Shown piece after piece: positions 46,201 to 58,600 of a stretch of 64,000 nucleotides of DNA. Made by a program: the position numbers and the translations under genes. Within the stretch, counting starts at the first letter, position 1. Every line of letters begins with the position of its first letter. Below the pieces are notes generated by a model that saw nothing but the letters and a program-made list of their open reading frames with translations, did no database searches and had not been told where the DNA came from. The DNA comes from Colius striatus (lineage: Eukaryota; Chordata; Aves; Coliiformes; Coliidae), in assembly GCF_028858725.1 (NCBI RefSeq), contig NC_084790.1, forward strand, positions 4,284,001-4,348,000. Reading direction: 5' to 3'.

Positions 46201-49200
46201 TTATTTCTTTTTCTGTGTTTGCAAACGTTTCAGCTCCCGAGTGAAACACACAAACACAGGTCTGCCTGCCTGTGTGCACCTGGCTCAGCTACTGTACACA
46301 GACAACCCCCCCTCTTTCACCCCAGTAGGTACTGACCTGTGACTGAAATAACGCTTTAAAAAAGATATTTTAAATAATGATAATAATATTTTTCAAATCC
46401 CTTTATTTTTCCCCCTCAGGAACACAGGTGCACATCAGAGGCAAGGGGTTTCCCTCCCTCCCACCCCCACTCCCCTCAGCTCTCCCCTCAGAGGCAGCCT
46501 GGAGGGTGCCCCATCCAGGAGGTGGTTGTGGGGTGGGGATGTCCCTGAGGTAAAACAGAGGTCAGGTGTCATCTGTAAGTAGGCACTGACCACGAGGTCT
46601 TATTTCTTACCTGAATGTGGGCTTTGGCAAGGCAAGTCTCAATTTTTGGCCCCTTAGCCCCAGTTTTGACAGGACGGAAGGTGGAGGAGAACGTGGCTGA
46701 GATAGTTGTGTGGCCTGTCATCGCCTGGCTAAATCTATCCCAAAAGTGCGGGTAAAAGGCTGAATCTGTCCCAAAAAGCACAGGTAAAAGTCTAAATATA
46801 ATCCAATCCCTTAAATACTGCAATCTGAGGAGCAAACCCCCAGGGGCTGAGACCCTGGGGCTGGTGTTTCCCTCTGACCAGGCCCTGAAGGGACAAGGCC
46901 AAGCCAGCCCTCCCTCACAACAAAACCATTCTCGTCTCCCCTCAGCAGTCAGACCAGGATTCCCCGAGATTTGCTTTCTACTCACAGTTATTCATAGATT
47001 TAGATGTTGGTTTTCACTAGCAATGTGTTGTAGACAGTATAAATAAAAATAAGGGTGTTTTTTGTGAACTCAGTGTAGGCCAGGGGGGTACCAAGCACTA
47101 ACATGACACCACAGCTGTGCTCGGTGCTCTAAGGTTTGTCATCCCTCTCTTCCAGGTTTTTGTGCTGACAAGAAAAAAGATAAAATTAGGGGGAAAAAAA
47201 AAGAGAGAAGAAATCCCCTCTGTTGAGTTAATATTTCAAGTGATGTGTTTTATGCTCTTTTTGAGGAGGCAGGGAAACGGAAATGTCCCAAACCAATCTC
47301 CAAAGTAAACAGCCTTTTGCAATAAATGTTTGCCAAATGCTAACACAGGGCTCAGAAAAATATCAGGACAGGAGCACACCCATTAGCAGGAGTTTAGCGA
47401 CTGCTTAAGGACAAGGAACATGCTAGAACGGGTTGAATGTTGAAGCTTTCTGCCTTGTAAACAAATTAGCTTATACCAACAAATAAGATGACCCTTGTTG
47501 GCTAATATTATGAGTTTAGCTTGTTAAATATTTAACGTTTACCTTTCAATTTCCAGTCTGGATTAAGAGGTTCTCTAAACAAGCACTAGCCCAGCAGCAG
47601 ATGGAGATGCACAGACCTTTTGCCCTGCTCTGGCTGAACTCCCTAAGAAATAAGAAAACCATTTTAAGTCAAAGAGGAAGCAAATGGGAGCTTTCAGTAA
47701 AGTCTCTGAGCTTTGGCTTTGAAACTCGCTGCTTGTACTCATTTTTATTTACATTAATTTTGTTTAGCTCTGCTCTAAATTAAGGTAGTGGTAGTCAAAT
47801 CAACCTTGATCAGATTGAACAGAAAACGACTGGAATTGGCTCAGTGCTTCTGAAAACATGGTTTATGGTGAAGTATTTTTTCCTTACATGTAACACAGTT
47901 GCAGACCTGAGGTAAGATTTTAAAAAAACACTTACTATTGATCTTTACAGTGCAGCCCTGCTAAAGACAGTAGGGGAAGTGGGGGAGGAAAACAAACTAT
48001 ACGACTTTATTTCTAAAGTGTGAATCAGCAAAAAGTATCACATTTAAGAAGTTTAGTAGTGTCATATTTATAAATGGGAGCGGAGCTGCTTTGTATATTG
48101 CACACAAGGAATTTGTCTTGAACCCACCCTTGTGTGTATAAAATTTCCACTGACTTCACACTTTGCTTTCAGAATATAATGTTTTTTGTCTATATAACTA
48201 GATTTCTTGACTTCATCAACTGTCTGTGTTCATCTTGACTGTGTTTCTTCAACTTGCTGTCTCTTGCCTTAGCAGCATAGACTCCTAACGACACGTTGAT
48301 TTTAGAAGCAGTTGCTTCTGCTCATGAGCCTTGTGAAAATCCAAACTCTAACCTTCTTTAGCTAGATAGAATTATGCCATCCTTAAATCAAAAATGCTCC
48401 CAGTGAACTAGAACTTCCTTAAATGTACAATACCGACTATCCAGCGTATGAGCACAGGTCAGAGAAACCTGTTTGTAACACTTGTAACCAAGTGCCCCAC
48501 ATTCTTCCAGCTGTCGGTGCAAACAGAGCTTCCATTGTGGATGTGGTGATTTTGCTCAGTGGCGTATTAGAGAAGTCTGGCGTGGCTGCTTCTGTAGTAA
48601 ATATCAAGGATTGTTTGGAACTCGTTGTCTGTAATTTTTGTAAATTTTTAATCTTTGAAACAATTGGGGCTATTCTCTGAATGTGTTTCCCACTGATGGT
48701 AACTGGGATGTTGCACTGCAGCTTGGCCAGGTTCCAGTTATGTTGCTACCAGCACTGCCAGCTCTTGAAATTATACTGCTGTGCTCATTCTCTTTGGCAG
48801 TTTCCCCGAAGCCTCAGCTGCTGGAATCAAGAAATCATGGGGGGGGGTTGGAAATCTCACTTAAAAAAACCTTCCCAACTCTCTTTGCTGCCTGACAATG
48901 TGGAGCACACCTGTCCAGAGACTCAGAAACCAGAAAGCAAATCGGAAGAATGTATTTACTGGTTTCTTTTTAAAGCTCATTACTCCCCAGACCCTCAGGA
49001 TGTTGAGAAAGCCTGGGTTCCCTGAATGCTTTCACATAATAGCATTACTGTACCATCTATTTGCATATCACAAATACAGTCCTTATATGAAATCAAGCTG
49101 TGTAATCAACTTAAATGCTGCAAGGGAAAAAGTCTGAAGCATCACGTTGATACTTTTAACCTTTTTTTTTTTCCTGGTCACCCACAAGCACACGTAAAAC

Positions 49201-49660
49201 TAGTTACCACTCTAAAAGAATCAAGTAATGTGACAATCATTTCAACAATATCCCTATAACGTTTCCATATTCTCGTGAATAATTAGTGTAACAAAGTAAA
49301 AGAATGTTGTTAATCACTGTAGCTTGACCCATCACATATATTTCCTAAAGAATTTCCTCTTAGAACCGTTTTCCTAACTTCCTGAAGTCCCACTCACATG
49401 ATGACCCCCGGTGCTTTTATCTTTTTCTCCTCTAAGGTCATCTGAATATTCCGTCCTCTGGTGTACTCACTCTTTCTCTAATTCTCCGTGGAATCAGAAA
49501 ATTGCTTAGGAAATCACGTGTCATTGCACTAAATTCAAATACAAGTTTATCCCTCATATACCACAAGATTTTCACACTCCTCCGCCATGTCTACAAAGGA
49601 GTGATTTCCTCGCAGCCTGGTTTTGCATTTCTGAAAAATGAGACTTTCACATTTCCTCTC
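46201..49660. other. Probable first intron and flank of FBXO47
   Basis: A/T-rich sequence with no coding similarity or repeat that I recognise. At 49,652–49,663 a pyrimidine-rich run ends in CTCTCCAG, a possible acceptor for an exon beginning 49,664 that contains the start codon. Confidence 0.45.
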
Positions 49661-49689
49661 CAGGTTAAATTTCTGGAACCGACAGGACA

Positions 49690-52600
49690 ATGGCATCCAC
49701 TGCAGGGACCAGATACAGCTTGATTCCTAAACAGAAATACAAACGTGGCAAGCGGTGCTCCAGACTGCGCTGCAGCAGCTTGGACACAGATTCCCAGCCC
49801 CTGTCCCCACTTGGGTATTTTCAAACTCTCCCATTAGAGATCTTTCAAATGATATTGGTTTATCTTTCAGGTGAGAGGCTGATAGCAAAGGTATTACTAA
49901 CTCAAAAGTAACACAAAACTTCTCCACTTAGAAAAAGCCGTTGTTAGGGGTTGTAATTATTATTATTATTATGGGCCTATTATTATGGGGCAGCACTTTT
50001 TTCTGTTGTCTCCAGTGACAGGACAAGGGGTAATAAACACAAGCTGGAACACAAAAAGTGGCACCTAAACACAAGAAAAAGCTTTGCTGTTGAGGTGAGG
50101 GAGCCCTGGCACAGGCTGCCCAGGGAGGGTGTGGAATCTCTTTCTCTGCGTGCGTTCCTTTGCTCTTTGATCAAGGAGGGTTGGACTAGATGATCTCTAG
50201 AGGTCCCTTCCAACCCCCACCTCTCTATGATTTAAAGTATTTTAGCTTTTACCCACCTGAACTCATTTTAAGCTCTGAATTTTCAGCTTTTATGTGTGAA
50301 GGACTAGATGACTGAAATTTAAATTATAATTGCAAACTTTTTGAAGTGTTTTTTGCCTGTTATGTGTGAAAAGCATTCTTTAGATCTATCCATTTCTAAT
50401 TACCACAGTTTGTTGGCAAAGGAGATAAAACAAAATTTAATTACTGTTTATTTGTAAATAATTTTTTTCCCCCTTGGACTATTTTTGAAGTAAGACAAAG
50501 TTATTGAGTAGTGAATCAGCATTTTCTTTGCAGTGAGGATTTACAAGTATACTGGGTTTTGCTTTTTCAGTGAAGGATATCAGCATGCTGAGCATGGTGT
50601 CGAAAGCCGTCAGCCACCACCTTATTAATTACATCTCAACCCCATCAGGAAACCGAAGGCTTATATGGCAGGACTTTCATAACCCTGAGCCACCTGGCAG
50701 GAGAGAAGGGTCCTTAATTTTAGAGCACTACAAATCTCTAGGTGATCTTTTAATGCAAATGGTAACAATTAGAGGAGAACCAAGCTCAGTTAAAAGGCTT
50801 CTTCTGTTCTATGCATTGATTAGTAAAATGAGGAAGATATGGCCCAAATTATTTGTGTGGCTCCCTCTGAAAGGGAAGTTCCTCCCCATGCCAAACAGCC
50901 CACTCAAATACCATTAACCAGCAAGGGGGAGGAGCTACATGAAACAATTGCAAAACCTCCTAGTTATGGGAAAAAAAAAGGAGAATGTATGTTCTCCCTC
51001 CTCTGTGTTTGTTTTTTTTCCTCCTATGGAATGGCAAGCAGGGGCTGGGCAGAGGCTCAGTTCTCAGTAGTAGGTGTTTCCAAATCCAGTTTGTTTGGAC
51101 ACCACCGCTGGAAACTGCAGCAGAAGCCAAAGGCTCCCAGGCCCTGTGCGGGTTGAAGGAGCGTGGCTATTCCCAGCTCCAGCATTCCTCAGCCTGGGAA
51201 ATGGAGCTGCAGCACTTCACCCCAGCCTGATTCTGAAGTCACCCTCAACCCATTGCTCTCAGAAAGAATGGGTAGGCTGTGTGAGATGTATTGCAGGTCA
51301 CATTCTGCTGCTTAGAGAAGCAGCATGCTCGTCACAGAAATGTTATCACAGTTGTCAGTGATGAGCATTCTGCTCAGCAGCTTTGTATCAGAGTTCACAG
51401 CCTGAAACGGGGATGAAGGACACATTTTCCTCTCACTCTTGGTTTAAGGTCAAAGTGAAAATGCCTGCACTTACGCTGTCATGTGCTAACCAAACCCTCT
51501 CTCTGTGAGAAGGTTCCTTTTGACTGCTGAGACCTCCTTTGGTAATAGACCTAGACCAAGATAACTCCATTTCAGAATTGCCTTTTGACTTTTCTGCTGA
51601 TTTTTAAACCACATTATCTCTAATTCAGTCTAAATTCTATCAAAGCAGCAAATTAAACTACAATTTGATCTGTATTTACTTACTATTACCTATCTGATAA
51701 AACCTCCCCCACATACACACTTTTGGCAGAAAAAGCAAATGATGCCATGGTTGGATGCAGAATTACTGGTATGGTTTGAACTTAAGACACAAAAGGAACA
51801 CTGTTAAAGCCATTTAGAGCAAAGACCTCCTGTTGTACGCAGTGCATATAGGCTTTGAGGTCTCTTAACATAATCTTAGTGTACAAAATGGCAACTTGCT
51901 ATTTAAGTGTAGGTGTGAACCCCTTGTGAACTGTGGGCCTAGTAGTAAGAACAGGACCTACTCCAAACATAAAGATCATTGGCAATACCTATCAGAGAAA
52001 GGATCAAGAAAAATCAACAGAAAGGACAGGCCTCCATTCCTGAACAGGGTCTGTGTCAATACATAACTCTGACTTCCACTCAGAGGAGTCTGGCTCTGCT
52101 CACATGCGTGCTACAGTCTGTTGGCACTTGAAATGGGGTCAGAATTTCAGTCATTGTTTAAGAGGGACTCAAGTTAGAAATGATTGTGGTGCTGCATGGG
52201 AGAGTTTCTTGCCCAAACACAGGAGCAGCACCTTCTGCCCAACCCTTTTTACTCAACCTCATTTTTTCCCCGTGCCCATGAGGTCTGTATTCTGATTTGC
52301 TGCTACTCTCTCTGAACAGTTCTGACTCCTCCTCAGGGAGTCCTCTCCAGAGGCTGAGCTAGTCGATAGAAAATTGACTTGGCAGAGCTTTGGACCATAT
52401 CCTAGGCTGATGAATAAATTACGTCTGTCATACAGGAATGTTAACACACTTCTAAATAAGGAAAAAGTCCATTTAGAGGCACAGCAAATGCAGAAAGTAC
52501 TTTTTGACATTGGAGAAGTTAGGTAGTTTTTGGGAGGCTGACAATTCAGGAAAAAAAAAAACCAGTTTCCTTTGTCTTTCCCCACCCCCACAGAAAAGTA

Positions 52601-55600
52601 CCTGCTTTTTCTATGGATCTCTTGATTAATTAACAAACAAGAGGTACACATTTGATGGTGTTAAAAGCTTCTGAAGAGCAAGCTGTTAACCCATTCTCTC
52701 TCAGTAACGTAGAAAAATACTCTGCTTAACAAACAGCTGTTCCACGCTATAATGAACTCCAGACTTTGACATCCTAAACACATACCACTTCAGTCCTGTA
52801 TAGGAAAATTATTTTACCTCTTAGCTATGTTTTACATTAACACAGTGTAGAATATTTTCTTTTAAGACCATGTGGCTATCCTGAAAAAATTTTGGAAGCT
52901 CAGCTTTCCATGAGGTAAGGGGAAAACCAGCGTTCCCCAGGGTGCTGTTAAAAGAGGTGCAACAAGTAACATTTATTTCCAATATTTTTAACAGCTGTAA
53001 TTCTCAAACCAATCCAGTAATCTTAATAGGGCTCCAACTGGGACCAACAGGGACTTTAAAACAACACAATAAACAAGTTACGGCACAGGGAGCCCTACCT
53101 ACTCCCTGACAGCATTTGTTCAGTAGAAGATATTTAGCAAAAGCTCCTGCTACAAGACCATATGCCCCTTCTGCAAAGCACGGGGCCCTCTCCCCTTCCA
53201 GCAGCAGCTCTTTCTCTGCACCTCTGTGACTGTTTAAGCCCTTTTGGTAATGTATGTGCTGTGTACATACTCACAGCTGTGTATTCTCTTTGTTCACAGG
53301 CTTAATGCTGAAGAGATGTACTCTCTTGTTGCCTACCAAAGACAGACTGAAGTTCATCCACCGAGTTATCTCAGAAGTAAGTTCACACTCCTTCTGTGGG
53401 TATTTCAGACTGTCCCTGGCCCTTTCCATACCATTTCTATACACCAGTTGCTGCCTGAGTCGTGCCTTTTACTGTCACTTTGTTATTACTTTTAAGTAGT
53501 AAAAGTAACAAAACTTTTTAGTTGATTCCTCCCATGTAAGTTACTGAGTTGAAATCAGTCTCTTTTTCTTAACAGCCAACAAGCCCCAGCTGGCACAGAA
53601 TCATAGAACGAATCACAGAATGGTAGGGGTTGGAAGGGACCTTTAGAGATCATCTAGTCCAAACCCCTGCAGAAGCAGGTTCACCTAGATCAGGTCACAT
53701 AGGAACATGTCCAGGCAGGTCTTGAAGACCTCCAAGGAAGGAGCCTCCACAACCCCTCTGAGCAGCCTGTGCCAGGGCTCCCTCACCTGAACAGTAACAT
53801 AGTTTTTTCTTATATTTAAGTGGAACTTTTTGTGTTCCAGCTTCATCCCAATGTCCTGTTGCTGGCTACTATAGAAAAAAGGGATGTCCCAACCTCCTGA
53901 CACCCACCCTTTAGATATTTATAAATGTTAATAAGATCTCCCCTCAGTCTCCTCTTCTCCAGACTAAACAGCCCCAGTTCCCGCAGTCTTTCCTCATCAG
54001 GAAAATGTTCCAGTCCCCTGATCATCTTGATGGCCCTGCACTGGCCTCCAGCAGTTCCCTGTCCCTCTTGAGCTGAGGAGCCCAGAACTGGACACAGGAC
54101 TCCAGATGAGGGCTCACCAGGGCAGAGTAGAGGGGGAGAAGAAACCCCCTTGACCTGCTGGCCACACTCTTCTTGATGCCTCCCAGGATGCCATTGGCCT
54201 TCTTGGCTACGAGGGCACATTGCTGGCTCATATTTAGTTTATTATCAATCAGGACTCCCAGGTCTCTCTCTGCAGAGCTGCGGTTCGACCCCCAGCCTGT
54301 CCTGGTTCATGGGGTTGTTCCTTCCCAGGTGCAGGACTCTGCACTTGTCCTTGTTGAACCTCATGAAGTTTCTCTCTGCTCAACTCTCCAGCCGGTCGAG
54401 ATCCTGCTGAATGGCAGCACAGCCTCTGGGGAATCAGCCAGTCCTCCCAGTTTGGTGTCATCAGTGAATATCAGGCAGTTCTACTGAGATGTCCTGTCCC
54501 AGGATCAGTGGTTTTCCAACTTTTCTTTCGTTTGCGGGCTAATAGAAATTTTGCAGTAGCAGAGCACAGCTTTTTGCACAAATTTTACTCTCTTGAAAAC
54601 AGAGTTATTCTTCTTACAGATCCTTTGCACACTTACTTGACCACACTTTTGAACTTCATGTTAAGCTGTAACATAGGTACTGTAACTTTTTTTTTCCTTA
54701 TAGAACAAGGGAAGAGATTCCTTCTGAGTCTCTCTCAGCAATAGTGATGTACACAAGTAGTACAGAGAATTTTCAGTCACGGGAATTAGCTTACAGCCAG
54801 TTAAGATGAGTGACTAGCCTTTTGCACTTACAGGTTTCCTGTTTTAAACTGAGTGGTTGTCCAAATCCTCTGCAATGTTTAGGATTACAGTGCTACGGGG
54901 TATTTTTACAGGTACAGTATCCTTATGGAGAGAAGGCAAGTATCACAAATATGAAAGAAAATTGGGGCAGTTGTCTAAACTAATCTGTGTTTTTGCAAGA
55001 TATTTAGAAAAACAAGATGGTTTTGAGGATTGGGGTGTATTGACTCACACTGTTCTGTGAATTTCTTTTCTGGATGTTAAAGTTGCTGACTTGGCTCCTG
55101 AGGATTCCGTGGTCTGATTTCACTACCAACCAGTCTGGGTTTTGATTAGCAATTTATTATCTAAGATGACATGGGAGAAGGGGAACATTTCATCACACAG
55201 CTTCAAGTTCACAAACCGAGAGCAGGGACAATTCAGTTTAAAAATGAGTGGCTACACACATCATATTACAGAATATTTTTGTTAGGTCATGGTGGCTTAA
55301 AATTGATTAAAAAATGTTTTAAAATCCATGTCAAATCAATTTAGTTCAGCAATCCACAACTTATTTACTGCAATGGCTGCTGTGATTGCAAATATGCAGT
55401 AAGACACCAAGGGTCGGATCTTTTTAACACTTCTTGAGAGGTTTGGTTTGTGAAGTGTTAGAATTGCCATAACTGCCAGGCTTTCCTGGAGAGTAACTTT
55501 GCTTAAAAAAATACAGAAGCAAGTTCTCACTTAGAAGAGAAAATCAAGTGCATTGAAGTCTTAGAAACTTGTGTGTATAGGTGTTTGTGTATTTGATCAT

Positions 55601-58600
55601 ACAAAAAAAATGTGATTGTCTCCCTGTGGTTAAGAGCTACAGGTGACTATTTGTGCTGGGACATTTGTCTTTGTAGCAAAATTCCTCTGTGCATTTTTCC
55701 ACATAAGGTTCAAAAATAAGATTTTGGCCCTGAACGTGGGACACCATGAGCAGCTTTTGATTCTGGGCTTGCAGTAAGGCTCAAGTACAAGTCCTGCTGT
55801 AATGTACACAGCAGCTAATGGTCCCCCTGCACTCCCCAGGGAGCTGCTGCATAGGCAGCACTCTCCAGGTATGGCACTCCCATCCATCTTCTGTACCGTC
55901 CCTCTCCATCTGCTGACAAACTGCAGGTCTGGTTGTATTTATCTAATATGAGAAATGGCATTGTGACCTAAACCCGTGTCTCAATCTACACATTTTCCTC
56001 TCCTGTAATGTTCAGATCCTAACGTCAGGCTGGGATGAACTGGAGTGTCACCGCGTTTTTAACTTCCTCTGTGAGCTGAACAACTTACCCCGTGAAGTAC
56101 AGACAGTTGTCAGCAGCAGACCAGGTAACCATGAACACAGACAAGAACACCCTTCAAAATCAAATTGCACTCTCATGGAGGAGTCAGGAAATGATTCTTG
56201 ATGAGTGCAAACAAAAGCTGTCTAAAGTTGAGAATGTTTTAGCTCAGTGAAGCCCTGTAAGTACAAATCCTTTCCCGAAGTTCATGTTAGCTCCAAGATT
56301 ATGCAGAAAGTGGGCATGCTAGAGCAAATACTTGGCCTTCACATAGATGAACACAGCTATTTTTTCTTCACCAAAAGCAAGGTAAGTGCTTTTGTCACTG
56401 ACACATCCTGTAGTGCAGAGAATCAATCCATCATCAAACCAACATGTAAGTTATGTGCATACATAAACAGCAACATGGACTCACACCTTCCCTCCTGTAC
56501 ACTACTGCCAGTGAAATCACAGGGAGAGGAACCAACACAGAAATAAAGTGATGTGGTAAAAATATAGGTTGAATGTTTCTGAATATTTCTGATGTGGCAC
56601 ATGCCTGAAGAAAGCTGGTGAAGGGTCTGGAGAACAAATCTTGTGAGAAGCAGCTGAGGGAGTTAGGGTTATTTAGCCTGGAGGAGGCTGAGAGGAGATA
56701 TGATCACTGTCTGCATCTGGCTGAAAGGGGGTTTTAGTGAGGAGGGGATCAACCTCCAGTAACGAATGATAGGACAAGAGGAAATGGGCTCAAAGTAGTG
56801 CCAAGGGAAGTTTAGATTGGACATTAGGAAGAACTTTTTCCCTGAGAGGGTTGTCAGACACTGCCCCAGGCTGCTCAGGGAGATGAGAACATCCCCATCC
56901 CTGGAGATATTGAAAAGATGCATAGCTGAGGTGCTGAGGGCCATGGTTTGTTTAGTTTAGTGATGGACTTGGCAGTGTGAGGGCAGTGGTTGGAACTGAT
57001 GATCTTAAAGGTTTTTTCCAACCGTAGTGATCTTGTGATTCTATGAAATTGTCCTGTTACCCAGCACAAAATTGCGTGTTTCCCTGGAACACCTTCTACA
57101 CAGCCATACACACTTCCTCCTGTTTCCACCAATTAATGCCAAAATCCAGAGCTGAGAGCCCCTGAAGGCATGCAAAAGGCAAGAACTTGCTGCAGAAGGG
57201 TACCAGAGAGCGTGTGGTACAGAGTCAATGTCCTGAATCATACCCAAAAGAGCCAGACTCATGAAGCAACCGCTGAGGATTTAATTCCACCCCTTCTAGA
57301 TATTCTTGGGCAGCTTTATGAATATCCTTCTTCCTCCTCTTCTTACAAAAAAAAGACCCCCAAGTGCTCATCTGTATGAGTGGATTTACAACCCCTCCAT
57401 TCTTTCATCTCAGGAAGTGCCTGGAAGCTGGAGCTGAGGATCAGGTTGTACTGCCGCAGGGTTTTATTGAACCACTGGATTTATCGGAGGGACTGTGCCT
57501 TTTGGCTGACTCGGATTTTAAAGCCTTGGCCCATGGTGAATCAAGCCCGCCTGCTGTATGTCATCTTTGGGCCAGTGTCCTCTCTTGATGGTGAGTAGTT
57601 CTGGGGGGGTGTAATGTTCAAAGCTTGTTCCCTTGCAGGATGAGGTGTTTGTGGAAAGCCAGCTTTACACAAATAAAATGTAATTGTGTTGCCTAGAAAG
57701 AATCCTTCTGCTGAAACAGATCTCACTAACACACAGCAAATACAGAAATTATATCGATATATAGTTTAGATAATAATAATATATATATATCTCCTTATAA
57801 AAGTTGCAATTCCAGTGAAGAAATTGCCCCTCTGTTCATCTGTCCTCCCCTGCTTGGGGCAGAGTTAGCTCAAATGCACCTCAACAAGCCCTGTGTTTCC
57901 CCGAGGCAAAGCATGCCTTCTCACTTTATTTTTAGACCTGGCTTTCTTGATATTGCTCTTAAATTGTGCTGCAACTACCACTGTCCCTACTGAAATGAGA
58001 AAAAAAAAATCTCACTGTCACAAAGACTGAACTGTGTTACCTTAATCCCCTCCTCTGACTCTGCTGCAAGCCTCAGGTCAGCACCCTCCTTGCTTAAAAG
58101 CCGAAATGATGTTGTCACTTAACGACAGTTGGGATTAATCTGTTGCTCAGGACACGTGGCTTGGCATAAAATGGTAGAAGGACCAAGTGATGAGACCAGT
58201 CTGAAGGGTCTAGCAGAAGCAATTAAACTGCTCTATGATAGAGAAGCTAGAGAATGGACAACTGATGATGTCATCAGTCTCGTGGATGAGCTCTCAGGTG
58301 TGGTTTTGCCTTTATCATTAGTCCACGCTCCCGTCCCCCCAGTCTGGCAGTCCCTGTGCTTCGTACATGGAGGCGTTTAAGAAACGGGCTGTGATGTTCA
58401 TCACAGTAGCTGTGGTGAAACTGCAAAAGTCATTACAGGAGGAAGCCAGGCAGTAGCTGGGGATGAGAGAAACCCCAGCACCACTTACAAATTCTGGCTG
58501 TCTTTCCCTGTTGTGAAAATATTTCAGACCTTTAAAACTGAGGCCATGACTAGCCATGGCAACGTTGTCCAAGTGGTGTGAGCTGAAAACATCACGTTTG

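Noticed and set aside
53843-54231. Frames resembling a reverse-transcriptase C-terminus
   Set aside because: This is the CR1 LINE fragment in FBXO47 intron 3, not a host gene.
54857-55060. A 67-codon open frame
   Set aside because: A shadow of FBXO47 exon 4, which is read in another frame and has proper splice sites at 54,834 and 54,911.
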